Shown: piece after piece, positions 1 through 6,722 of the stretch
Layout of the letters: each line of letters opens with the position of its first letter
How positions within the stretch are numbered: position 1 is the stretch's first letter
Assembly (NCBI GenBank): GCA_036397035.1
Contig: DASWJS010000002.1
Coordinates: 1 to 14,148 of the forward strand
DNA length: 14,148 bases
Direction of reading: 5' to 3'
From: DASWJS01 sp036397035
GTDB lineage: Bacteria > Actinomycetota > AC-67
The notes under the pieces: generated by a model
Database searches by the model: none
What the model saw: only the letters and a program-made list of their open reading frames with translations
Told to the model about the DNA's origin: nothing
Translations under genes and position numbers: made by a program

Positions 1-471
1 GCGGCCGCGGCCGACGTGATCCTCGCCGGCATGGGGCCCGGCAACCTCGGCACGGCGAGCGTGCTGGGCTTCGCCTCGATCGAGGCGGGCGTCATCGTGA
101 ACGCCGCCGCGGCGCTCGCGGGCGTGCCGGTCGTCGTGCCGCGCATTTCCTTCGCGGACACCCGCGACCGTCATCACGGCCTCTCGCACCACACGGTCAC
201 CACGCTCGGCGTCGCCGCGCTCGCCCGCGCGCACGTCGCGGTGCCGGATCTCCCGGCGGAGGAAGCCGCACTCGTCGAGCAGCGCCTCGCTCCCCTGCGC
301 GCGCGACACGAGGTCGTGACGGTCGCGCTGGGAGACGTCGAGGCGCTCCTGGCCGCGAGCCCGATCCCGCTCCGCTCGATGGGACGCTCGTTCGCCGAGG
401 ACCCGCACTTCTTTCGCGCGGCCGCGGCGGCCGGCGTGCGCGCGGCTTCGCTCGCCGGCGCGAGCGTCTAG
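1..471 (+). CDS. DUF3866-family protein, C-terminal part (5' end outside window)
   Basis: The reading frame is open from the first base and ends in TAG at 469-471, giving 156 residues of a longer protein. A GTG at 16 is the first possible start codon, but the frame runs off the left edge, so this is best read as a 5'-truncated gene. A Gly-rich segment (GMGPGNLGTASVLGF) is followed by VPRISFADTRDRHHGLSHHT. The combination of a Gly-rich loop, an SFAD segment and a GLSHHT motif is what I recall for the actinobacterial DUF3866 family, whose function is unknown. No signal peptide or membrane segment is seen in this part. The gene is tail-to-tail with the trypsin gene, with 7 nt between the stops. 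The family name rests on motif memory. A Rossmann-like or nucleotide-binding role suggested by the GxGPGNxG loop is only a guess. Confidence 0.7.
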   Translation, partial: AAAADVILAGMGPGNLGTASVLGFASIEAGVIVNAAAALAGVPVVVPRISFADTRDRHHGLSHHTVTTLGVAALARAHVAVPDLPAEEAALVEQRLAPLRARHEVVTVALGDVEALLAASPIPLRSMGRSFAEDPHFFRAAAAAGVRAASLAGASV

Positions 472-478
472 GGTCGCG

Positions 479-1324
479 TCAAGAGACGGTGTTCCTGATC
501 CAGGACGCGGCCGCGGCGACCTCTGCGTACACGCCGGGCTTTCCCGCCCGGGCGCAACCGTCTCCCCAGCTCGTCACGCCGGCGAGGAGCCACGCACCCG
601 ACGGGCGCCGCACCACCAGCGGACCGCCGCTGTCTCCCTGGCACGAGTCTGTTCCCCCGGCGTCGTAGCCCGCGCACAGCTCACGCTCGCGCGCGAAGGT
701 GCTCCCGTAGGCTCGTGCGCATTTGCCGTCGCCGATGACCGGCACCGTCGCGTAGCGCAGCACGAGCGAACCTTTGCCTCCTTCGGTCGTCGCCCCCCAC
801 CCGACGATCGTCGCGGGCGTCCCGGGCGCGTAGACCGAAGCGTGCTTCAGTCGCGCCCATGGGAGCGGCGGAGCGGCCGTCGCCCGCGAGAGACGCAGCA
901 GCGCGACGTCGATCTCGTCGTGGACCAGGATCGCAGCGACGTCGATCCGCTCGCCCCCGCCGCCGTCCAGGCGTCGCAGCCCGATCGCCACCTTCATCTT
1001 CAGTCCCGCGACATCGTCGGACAGGCCCGCGAACGCGCCGTCGACCAGCTCGACGACGCAGTGAGCCGCCGTCAGCACGTATCGCCGGCGGACGACCGTC
1101 CCGCCGCAGAACTGGCCGGTGGCGAGCGACCACTCCGGCGAGTCGCCGTTGTAGAGCGCCGCCATCCACGGGTAGGCGCCCTTGGGCACGGGCTTGCCGC
1201 CGACGATCGCCTCCGACGACTGCACGGCGAGCACGCTCACGCACGTCGCGAGCAACAGCAGCCAGGCGGCCACGCGGCTCGGCCGGCGCATGCCCATGTC
1301 CTGGTCTTCGACGTCGAGAATCAC
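479..1324 (-). CDS. secreted trypsin-like serine protease (family S1)
   Basis: 281 residues with a full chymotrypsin-fold signature: IVGG at 40-43, LTAAHC with His88, DVALL with Asp139, and DSCQGDSGGP with nucleophile Ser232. Asp226 lies six residues before Ser232, the position of trypsin Asp189, so cleavage after Arg/Lys is predicted. Six Cys outside the leader (73, 89, 202, 217, 228, 257) fit three classical disulfides. Residues 13-34 (RRPSR, then a hydrophobic run) form an export signal. SEA at 37-39 abuts IVGG, so signal peptidase could itself make the mature N-terminus. A less likely cut after VLA-33 would leave six propeptide residues. The segment from His135 to Asp139 is about eight residues shorter than in trypsin. 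The GTG start at 1324 is chosen because a perfect AGGAGG lies 4 nt upstream. ATG codons at residues 10 and 12 would give a more ordinary signal peptide. The gene is divergent from the propeller/Ig gene. The fold call is firm; the natural substrate is unknown. Confidence 0.95.
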   Translation of the reverse strand: MILDVEDQDMGMRRPSRVAAWLLLLATCVSVLAVQSSEAIVGGKPVPKGAYPWMAALYNGDSPEWSLATGQFCGGTVVRRRYVLTAAHCVVELVDGAFAGLSDDVAGLKMKVAIGLRRLDGGGGERIDVAAILVHDEIDVALLRLSRATAAPPLPWARLKHASVYAPGTPATIVGWGATTEGGKGSLVLRYATVPVIGDGKCARAYGSTFARERELCAGYDAGGTDSCQGDSGGPLVVRRPSGAWLLAGVTSWGDGCARAGKPGVYAEVAAAASWIRNTVS

Positions 1325-1328
1325 GAGC

Positions 1329-1334
1329 CCTCCT
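1329..1334 (-). promoter_or_regulatory. Shine-Dalgarno site of the trypsin gene
   Basis: On the minus strand this reads AGGAGG, a perfect core match to the 16S rRNA 3' end, 4 nt before the GTG at 1324. It favours the GTG over the downstream ATG codons, although the spacing is slightly short. The ATG at residue 12 has only a partial AGGA about 7 nt upstream. Confidence 0.65.
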
Positions 1335-1383
1335 GCCCTTGTTCAACGAATACGGCGACCCCGGAACACGGGAAACCGGCCGA

Positions 1384-1402
1384 AAGCATCGCAACGATGC
1401 TT
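1384..1402. promoter_or_regulatory. inverted repeat, possible shared operator
   Basis: AAGCATCG-CAA-CGATGCTT is a perfect 8-bp inverted repeat with a 3-bp centre. It lies close to the midpoint between the divergent starts of the trypsin gene (1324) and the propeller/Ig gene (1471). Its size and symmetry fit the site of a dimeric repressor or activator acting on both genes. It could also fold as a small hairpin in either leader RNA. No convincing -10 or -35 box was found around it, so the operator reading is an inference. Confidence 0.4.
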
Positions 1403-1470
1403 CGCAAAACGAACGAGCCGGGACATCGCCACCAGGAGATTCCCGTGAGGTGATCGAACGTTTCAGCGCG

Positions 1471-4248
1471 ATGAACCCTCACAATGCATGGCAGACGTTG
1501 CGAAACGGGCTCATGCTCCGCATCGGCGCGGCCGTCGTCGCCGGCGCGCTCATCGTGACGCTGGCGCCGGGCGGCGCGCAGGCCTCCGAGGTCGTGACCG
1601 AGCTGATCTCGACGACCGGCTCCAGCGCAGGCAACGCCTCCAGCGCCGCTCCCGCGATCTCGGCCGACGGAAGGTTCGTCGCGTTCAGCTCCGCAGCCTC
1701 CGACCTCGTCGCGGACGACACGAACGGTGTCGCCGACGTCTTCATCTACGACCGTCGCGCCCGCCGGATGGAGCGCGTGTCCCTTTCGCCCGCGGGCGAG
1801 CAGCTCGCCGTCCGCTCGGCATCGCCGTCGATCTCCGGCGACGGGAGATTCGTGGCGTTCACCGTCGCCGCGTCGCCGTCTCCGCTCTCGCCGGCCAGGG
1901 CAATCTTCCTTCGCGACCGAACGGCGGGCACGACGACCGAGATCAGCCGCGCGCCGGGGGGCGGCCCCGCACTCAACGGCCAGGGCGACCCGGCCGAGTT
2001 CGGCGCGCCGTTCGTCGCACGAGACGGCAGCGCCGTCGCCTTCGACAGCAACGCCGTGAACCTCGACGCGGCCGACGGCCCGATGGACACCGCGCGATCC
2101 GTCTACGTGCGCACCCTGGAGACGCAGCAGACCCGCCGCGTTTCGCGCCCGTACAACGGCGCCGTCGCCGACGGCGACTCCTACGCGCCGGCGCTGTCGG
2201 CCGACGGCACGGTCGTCGGCTTCTATTCGAGCGCCTCCAACATCGTGCTCGGCGACACGAACGGCAACCGCTTCGACGTCTTCGTGCGAGACCTGACCAC
2301 CGGCGCCAACGAAGTCGTCACGATCGACGGCCAGCAACACTGGCGCGAGGGAGAGAACCCGCTCACCGTCGGCCTCGTCGAGAAGTTCCGGCTCTCGCTC
2401 TCGGGCGACGGGCGCTACGTGGCCTTCACCTCCGGGGTGACGACGCTGGCTCCCGGCGACAAGAACAACGTCTTCGACGTCTTCCTGCGCGACCGAGTCG
2501 CGCGGACGACCGAGCGCGCGTCCATCACGTGGACCCAGCGCGAAGCGGCCTTCGAAAGCCTGGTTCCCACCGTCTCGGACGGCGGGCGCTACGTGTCGTT
2601 CATGTCCCAGTCCGACACGCTCGGCTACGACACGGACTCCAACGCCGCGATCGACGTCTTCGTGCGCGACCGGCAAGACCGGCTCACCGCGCGCGTGTCG
2701 CTGACGCCCGCCGGCGGCGAGCCGAACGGCGCGAGCACGGCGCCCGCCATGCTCCCCGACGGCTCGGCAGTAGCGTTCGCATCCGCCGCCCGCAACCTGT
2801 CGCCGAACGACACCAACACCTCCGACGACGTCTACGTCCGCGGCCCGAGCCTGCCGCCGCTCCCGCCGGCGCCCTCCATCAGCGCGCCGGGCCCGGGCGA
2901 GGTGCTGCGCACGACCGCGGTCACCGTCGCAGGCTCGGCGACGGCCGGCGACCTCGTCGTGGTCCGAGACGGCGTCCAGGAGGTCGAAACGACGACCGCG
3001 GACGGCTCGGGCGCGTGGTCGATCGGGCTCGACCTCGATCCCGGCTCGCACACCCTCAGTGCGATCGCCGACCGGCAGGGCGACCGTTCGGAGCCGTCGA
3101 GCCCCGTTCCGATCACGATCGACCGGACGCCCCTCGCCCCCGTCATCGACCAGCCGTCGGGCGGAGCGACCCTCGCGACACCCACCGTCACGATCGCCGG
3201 CACGGCCGAGCCCGCGATGCAGGTCACGATCTCCGAGCTGGATCAGCCGATCGCCACCGCTCAGAGCGACGAGGCGGGCGCCTGGTCGGCGGAACTGACG
3301 TTCGAGGACGGAACGCACACGGTCGGAGCGACGGCGACCAACGAGTTCGCTGAGACCTCCGCGCCGGATTGGGTCTCCTTCACCATCGACACGTCCATCC
3401 CGGCAGCGAAGATCCCGCGCATCCTGCAGCCCGTTCCCGGGTCGATCCACGGGGTCGCGACGCTCACCGTCGCCGGTCGCGGCGAGCCGGGCGCGAGCGT
3501 TCGCGTCCTCGAAGGCGGGCTGCTCCTGTACGCGGGCACGATCGACCCCGCGGGCGACTGGTCCTTCGAGCACGCCTTCAGCGAGCAAAGCCACACGCTG
3601 TCGGTCGACTCCATGCTGACGACCGGCGAGGAGATCATCGGGTCGGGGTCGAGCTTCACGATCGATCTCACGCCCCCCGGCGCGCCCGCGATCACCGCCC
3701 CCGCGAGCGGGCCCGTCACCACCGACCCGTTCTTCGTGCGCGGCCAGGCCGAGCCGAAGTCACGCGTTCAGATCCGAGTGGACGGAAGCTTCTGGACGGA
3801 GGTAGCCGCGGACGGCGCCGGCGCGTTCCAGGCCTCGCTGTCGATCCCCAACGGGCCGCACACGCTCACGGCGCGCGCGATCGACCGGGCGGGTCACGCC
3901 GGACCGGCGTCCGACGCCGTCGCCGTCACGATCGACGTCGACAAGGTGCGCCCGACCGTCGGGCATGACACCGCCGACAACGGCGCGATCCTCATGGCGC
4001 TCGGCGACGCCGCCACCGGCGTCGCGGCCGACAACCGGGCGCTCGACCGCGTCGAGATCGTCGTCCGAGACGCGACCGGGGCCGTCGTCCAGTCCGGCAA
4101 CGCGGCCTGCGACGGGTGCGAGCCCGGCGAGGCGACGTGGACCTTCGACCTTGACGCGCTGCCGGGGCGCTACCGGATCACCGCGCAGGCGGTCGACCAC
4201 CGCGAGCTGCGTTCGGTCGCGCGGACCATCGCCGTCCTGATCGTGTAG
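1471..4248 (+). CDS. secreted seven-repeat beta-propeller protein with tandem Ig-like domains
   Basis: 925 residues from the ATG at 1471. Residues 15-38 form a signal peptide (hydrophobic core, then GGAQA), with likely cleavage after Ala38. Residues 60-458 hold seven repeats of PD40/TolB-like type, each with a core like ISADGRFVAFSS and an end like DVFVRDR. They start near 60, 118, 180, 240, 307, 366 and 425, and would fit a seven-bladed propeller. Residues 461-824 hold four Ig-like domains of about 90 residues with the pattern VTVAG...GAWS...HTL...TID. A fifth divergent module (825-925) contains Cys880 and Cys883, the only Cys I see. There is no LPXTG motif or C-terminal anchor, so release from the cell is likely. 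An in-frame GTG at 1450, with AGGAG 11 nt upstream, is a rival start that adds seven residues before the signal peptide. A full GAGGTGATC at 1447-1455 is too far from the ATG for normal spacing. I do not know the ligand. Binding of a polymer or protein at the surface is plausible; no catalytic motif was seen. Confidence 0.9.
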   Translation: MNPHNAWQTLRNGLMLRIGAAVVAGALIVTLAPGGAQASEVVTELISTTGSSAGNASSAAPAISADGRFVAFSSAASDLVADDTNGVADVFIYDRRARRMERVSLSPAGEQLAVRSASPSISGDGRFVAFTVAASPSPLSPARAIFLRDRTAGTTTEISRAPGGGPALNGQGDPAEFGAPFVARDGSAVAFDSNAVNLDAADGPMDTARSVYVRTLETQQTRRVSRPYNGAVADGDSYAPALSADGTVVGFYSSASNIVLGDTNGNRFDVFVRDLTTGANEVVTIDGQQHWREGENPLTVGLVEKFRLSLSGDGRYVAFTSGVTTLAPGDKNNVFDVFLRDRVARTTERASITWTQREAAFESLVPTVSDGGRYVSFMSQSDTLGYDTDSNAAIDVFVRDRQDRLTARVSLTPAGGEPNGASTAPAMLPDGSAVAFASAARNLSPNDTNTSDDVYVRGPSLPPLPPAPSISAPGPGEVLRTTAVTVAGSATAGDLVVVRDGVQEVETTTADGSGAWSIGLDLDPGSHTLSAIADRQGDRSEPSSPVPITIDRTPLAPVIDQPSGGATLATPTVTIAGTAEPAMQVTISELDQPIATAQSDEAGAWSAELTFEDGTHTVGATATNEFAETSAPDWVSFTIDTSIPAAKIPRILQPVPGSIHGVATLTVAGRGEPGASVRVLEGGLLLYAGTIDPAGDWSFEHAFSEQSHTLSVDSMLTTGEEIIGSGSSFTIDLTPPGAPAITAPASGPVTTDPFFVRGQAEPKSRVQIRVDGSFWTEVAADGAGAFQASLSIPNGPHTLTARAIDRAGHAGPASDAVAVTIDVDKVRPTVGHDTADNGAILMALGDAATGVAADNRALDRVEIVVRDATGAVVQSGNAACDGCEPGEATWTFDLDALPGRYRITAQAVDHRELRSVARTIAVLIV

Positions 4249-4255
4249 CACCCTC

Positions 4256-4271
4256 GCCGGACCGCGCCGGC
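4256..4271. terminator. weak hairpin between convergent genes
   Basis: GCCGG-ACCGCG-CCGGC gives a 5-bp GC stem with a 6-nt loop in the 28-bp gap between the propeller/Ig gene and pafA, which converge here. There is no T-run on either side, so an intrinsic terminator is only possible, not shown. Short GC-rich hairpins also arise by chance in DNA of this composition. Confidence 0.25.
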
Positions 4272-4276
4272 AGGTC

Positions 4277-5635
4277 TCACATCGCGTCGATGAGCCGCTG
4301 CACGCGCTCGTCGTGCGCCTTGAACGGGTCCTTGCACAGCACGGTGCGCTGCGCCTGGTCGTTCAGCTTCAGGTGCACCCAGTCGACCGTGAAGTCGCGC
4401 CGGCGTTCCTTCGCCCTGCGGATGAACTCCCCGCGCAGGCGGGCGCGCGTCGTCTGCGGCGGCGTCGTCGTCGCCTCTTCGATCGTTTCCTCGTCGATGA
4501 CGCGCACCATCTTCCCGCGCCGCTCCAGCACGTAGTACAGCCCGCGCTCGCGGTTGACGTCGTGGTAGGACAAGTCCAGCAGCGCCACCTTCGGGTGCTG
4601 CAGCGGCAAGTCGTTGCGACTCCGGTAGGACTCGATCATCCAGCGCTTCGTCACCCAGTCGAGCTTGCCCTCCAGGGGGGTCAGGTCCTGCGCCTCCAGG
4701 CACTTCAGGGCTTCCTCCCACATCTCAAGCACGCGTCGCGGCAAGCCGTCGATGCCGCGCCGGTCGATGAACGTGCGGGCGCGATCGAAGTACTCGAGCT
4801 GGATCTCGATCGCCGACATCTCACGACCGTTCGCCAGCTTCATCGGCCGGCGGCACGTGATGTCGTGGCTGATCTCGCGGATGGCGCGGATCGGGTTCTC
4901 CAGCGTCAGGTCACGCATCACGGCGGCCTCTTCCACCATCCGCAGGACCAGGTCGGTCGTGCCGATCTTGAGCAGCGACGCGTACTCGCTCATGTTCGAG
5001 TCGCCCACGATCACGTGCAGGCGCCGGTAGCGCTCGGCGTCGGCGTGCGGCTCGTCGCGGGTGTTGATGATCGGACGCGAGCGCGTCGTCGCCGACGACA
5101 CGCCCTCCCAGATGTGCTCGGCGCGCTGCGCGAGGCAGAACAGCGACCCGCGCGGCGTCTGCAGGACCTTCCCCGCGCCGGCGAAGATTTGCCGCGTCAC
5201 CAGGAACGGGATCAGGACGTCGGCGAGCTTCTGGAACTCGCCGTACCGGCTGACGAGGTAGTTCTCGTGACAGCCGTAGGAGTTTCCGGCCGAGTCGGTG
5301 TTGTTCTTGAACAGGTAGATGTCGCCGGCGATCCCCTCGTCGTGCAGGCGCCGGTCGGCCAGGCTCACCAGCTCTTCGAGCGTGCGCTCGCCCGCCTTGT
5401 CGTGCGCGATCAGGTCCAGGATCGAGTCGCACTCGGGGGTCGCGTACTCGGGGTGCGAGCCGACGTCCAGGTACAGCCGCGCGCCGTTCTCCAGGAAGAC
5501 GTTGGACGAGCGGCCCCACGACACGACGCGCCGGAAGAGGTAGCGGGCGACTTCGTCGGGTGAGAGGCGACGCTGCCCTCGATAGGTGCAGGTGACGCCG
5601 TACTCGTTCTCGAGGCCGAAGATGCGCCGCTCCAC
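4277..5635 (-). CDS. pafA: Pup-protein ligase PafA
   Basis: 452 residues, the same length as the M. tuberculosis enzyme. PafA uses ATP to phosphorylate the C-terminal Glu of Pup and joins it to substrate lysines, marking proteins for the proteasome. The N-terminus RRIFGLENEYGVTC has the metal-binding Glu9 region. GARLYLDVGSHPEYATPE places the catalytic Asp at residue 57, matching known Asp57. LFKNNTDSAGNSYGCHENYL, NTRDEPHAD and GDSNMSE are shared with the Dop in this window. The Dop-specific loop before the catalytic Asp is absent, which separates PafA from Dop. The GTG start has no Shine-Dalgarno sequence but has a TAGACT -10 box 6 nt upstream, so the mRNA is probably leaderless. The gene stands apart from dop-pup-prcBA, separated by opposite-strand lgt and ABC genes. 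It is divergent from lgt (76-nt gap) and convergent with the propeller/Ig gene. Confidence 0.97.
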   Translation of the reverse strand: MERRIFGLENEYGVTCTYRGQRRLSPDEVARYLFRRVVSWGRSSNVFLENGARLYLDVGSHPEYATPECDSILDLIAHDKAGERTLEELVSLADRRLHDEGIAGDIYLFKNNTDSAGNSYGCHENYLVSRYGEFQKLADVLIPFLVTRQIFAGAGKVLQTPRGSLFCLAQRAEHIWEGVSSATTRSRPIINTRDEPHADAERYRRLHVIVGDSNMSEYASLLKIGTTDLVLRMVEEAAVMRDLTLENPIRAIREISHDITCRRPMKLANGREMSAIEIQLEYFDRARTFIDRRGIDGLPRRVLEMWEEALKCLEAQDLTPLEGKLDWVTKRWMIESYRSRNDLPLQHPKVALLDLSYHDVNRERGLYYVLERRGKMVRVIDEETIEEATTTPPQTTRARLRGEFIRRAKERRRDFTVDWVHLKLNDQAQRTVLCKDPFKAHDERVQRLIDAM

Positions 5636-5641
5636 CGGGCC

Positions 5642-5647
5642 AGTCTA
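5642..5647 (-). promoter_or_regulatory. -10 box of a probable leaderless pafA promoter
   Basis: On the minus strand the hexamer is TAGACT, matching the actinobacterial TANNNT pattern. Exactly 6 nt (GGCCCG) separate it from the pafA GTG, so transcription would begin at or next to the start codon. No Shine-Dalgarno sequence precedes the GTG, as expected for a leaderless mRNA. No good -35 box was recognised. Confidence 0.6.
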
Positions 5648-5698
5648 CGTCCGCCCGGCCGCGCGCCGGGGAAGCCCTCGCGCGCACGCCACGGTTGG

Positions 5699-5704
5699 TA
5701 GGCT
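5699..5704 (+). promoter_or_regulatory. -10 box of a probable leaderless lgt promoter
   Basis: TAGGCT fits TANNNT and ends 7 nt before the GTG at 5712. The intervening GCGCGCC is not a Shine-Dalgarno sequence. This mirrors the pafA arrangement 52 bp away on the other strand. It supports the GTG at 5712 as the lgt start. No clear -35 box was seen. Confidence 0.6.
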
Positions 5705-5711
5705 GCGCGCC

Positions 5712-6722
5712 GTGGAGATTCTCGCCGCGATCGGCTGGAAGGTCGCGCCCTCGATCGGGCCCGTGTCGCCGCACGGGCTCGGCATCGCGCTCGGCTACGC
5801 CGTCGCCGGGATGCTCGTCGCGCGCCGTGCCGAGCGCATCTACGGCATCCCGCGCAACCACATCTGGAACGCGCTCACGTGGGCCGTCGTCGGCGTCGTC
5901 GTCGGCTCGAGGCTCTTCTACGTGGCCGGGCACCTCGGCGACTACTTCCCGGACGACCCACTCGGCATCGTCCGGATCTGGGAAGGCGGCGTCGTCTTCT
6001 ACGGCGGCGCGATCGGCGGCGTCGTGGCCGCGGTCCCCTACTTGCGCCGGCACCGGATCTCCTTCTGGCAGGCGATGGACGCTGCGGCCCCCGGCTTCCC
6101 GCTCGGGCTGATCTTCGGCCGGATCGGCGACCTCGTCATCGGCGACCACCTCGGCGGGCCCACGAGCCTCCCGTTCGGCTTCCAGTACCAGGGCGGCGAC
6201 CTGCCCGGGTGCCCGACCCCCGGCTTCGGGTTCATCCCGGGTTCCGGCCTGTACTGCCCGGCGGTCGGAGAGGTCGTCCATCAGACCGCGCTCTACGACC
6301 TGGTGAACGTGCTCGTGCTGTTCCCGCTCGTGCTCCTGCTGTCGCGCAAGCGCCGCAGTGACGGCCTGCTGATCATGGCGATGACGGCGTGGTACGCGGC
6401 CGCGCGGTTCGCCGGCGACTTCGCCCGGCCGGCAACCACCTACGGCGGCCTGCGCGGGACGCAGTGGGTCTCCGTCGCGCTGGCCGCCGTCGCGCTCTGG
6501 CGGTTGCTTCGCATCGCGCGCGGGCGCGTGCAGCCGAGCCCGCCCTACGAGCCCGAGCCCGCAGCCGCCGCGGCGCTCGCAGGAGGCGAACCCGCAGCAG
6601 GCGGCGAGCCGGACGCCGCCGAGGAGTCCGCCCCGGAAGCCGCCTCCGCCGTCATCGCGGGCTCGCTGGACTTGGCGACCGAGGACGACCCCGCGCCACC
6701 GGCGGAGGATCCCGACCGCTGA
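5712..6722 (+). CDS. lgt: prolipoprotein diacylglyceryl transferase family protein (Lgt-like)
   Basis: 336 residues, multi-pass membrane protein. Lgt moves a diacylglyceryl group from phosphatidylglycerol to the lipobox Cys of prolipoproteins. Visible family features are the N-terminal SPHGLGIALGY, an IWEGGVVFYGGAIGG stretch at 89-103, the signature-like region GRIGDLVIGDHLGG at 136-149, HQTALYDL at 190-197 and RFAGDFAR at 232-239. The signature normally reads GRxGNxxNxE. Here Asp140 replaces the Asn and Asp145 the Glu. Asp236 stands where a Glu is usual, and YGG replaces the HGG of E. coli. Activity as a true Lgt is therefore likely but not certain. Residues 276-336 form an Ala/Pro/Glu/Asp-rich cytoplasmic-type tail not needed by the family. 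The GTG start is chosen for the leaderless -10 box. An open frame further upstream would run into pafA. The stop overlaps the ABC ATPase ATG by one base (TGATG), so the three plus-strand genes look like one operon. Confidence 0.85.
   Translation: MEILAAIGWKVAPSIGPVSPHGLGIALGYAVAGMLVARRAERIYGIPRNHIWNALTWAVVGVVVGSRLFYVAGHLGDYFPDDPLGIVRIWEGGVVFYGGAIGGVVAAVPYLRRHRISFWQAMDAAAPGFPLGLIFGRIGDLVIGDHLGGPTSLPFGFQYQGGDLPGCPTPGFGFIPGSGLYCPAVGEVVHQTALYDLVNVLVLFPLVLLLSRKRRSDGLLIMAMTAWYAAARFAGDFARPATTYGGLRGTQWVSVALAAVALWRLLRIARGRVQPSPPYEPEPAAAAALAGGEPAAGGEPDAAEESAPEAASAVIAGSLDLATEDDPAPPAEDPDR

Noticed and set aside
1341..1360. Possible -10 box TATTCG upstream of the trypsin gene
   Set aside because: Only three of six positions match TATAAT and no -35 box stands at proper distance.
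859..1470. N-terminal extension of the propeller/Ig frame by about 200 codons
   Set aside because: It overlaps the trypsin gene antisense and reads as Arg/Ser-rich filler. A good signal peptide begins just after the ATG at 1471.
1651..2850. Recurring DNA such as gacgtcttcgtgcg, considered as a tandem DNA repeat
   Set aside because: The copies are diverged, spaced by about 60 codons, and encode the blade motif DVFVRD. The repeat is at protein level.
1321..3594. Long minus-strand open frame (757 codons) opposite the propeller/Ig gene
   Set aside because: The opposite frame has a signal peptide, clear repeats and domains. This one is Arg-rich with no recognisable motif.
4313..5563. Plus-strand open frame (416 codons) opposite pafA
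   Set aside because: The minus-strand frame is a full-length PafA with the catalytic Asp57. The antisense translation is low-complexity.
5586..5711. Upstream extension of lgt into pafA
   Set aside because: The added residues are Arg-rich and overlap pafA. The GTG at 5712 has a leaderless-type -10 box and gives a normal Lgt N-terminus.
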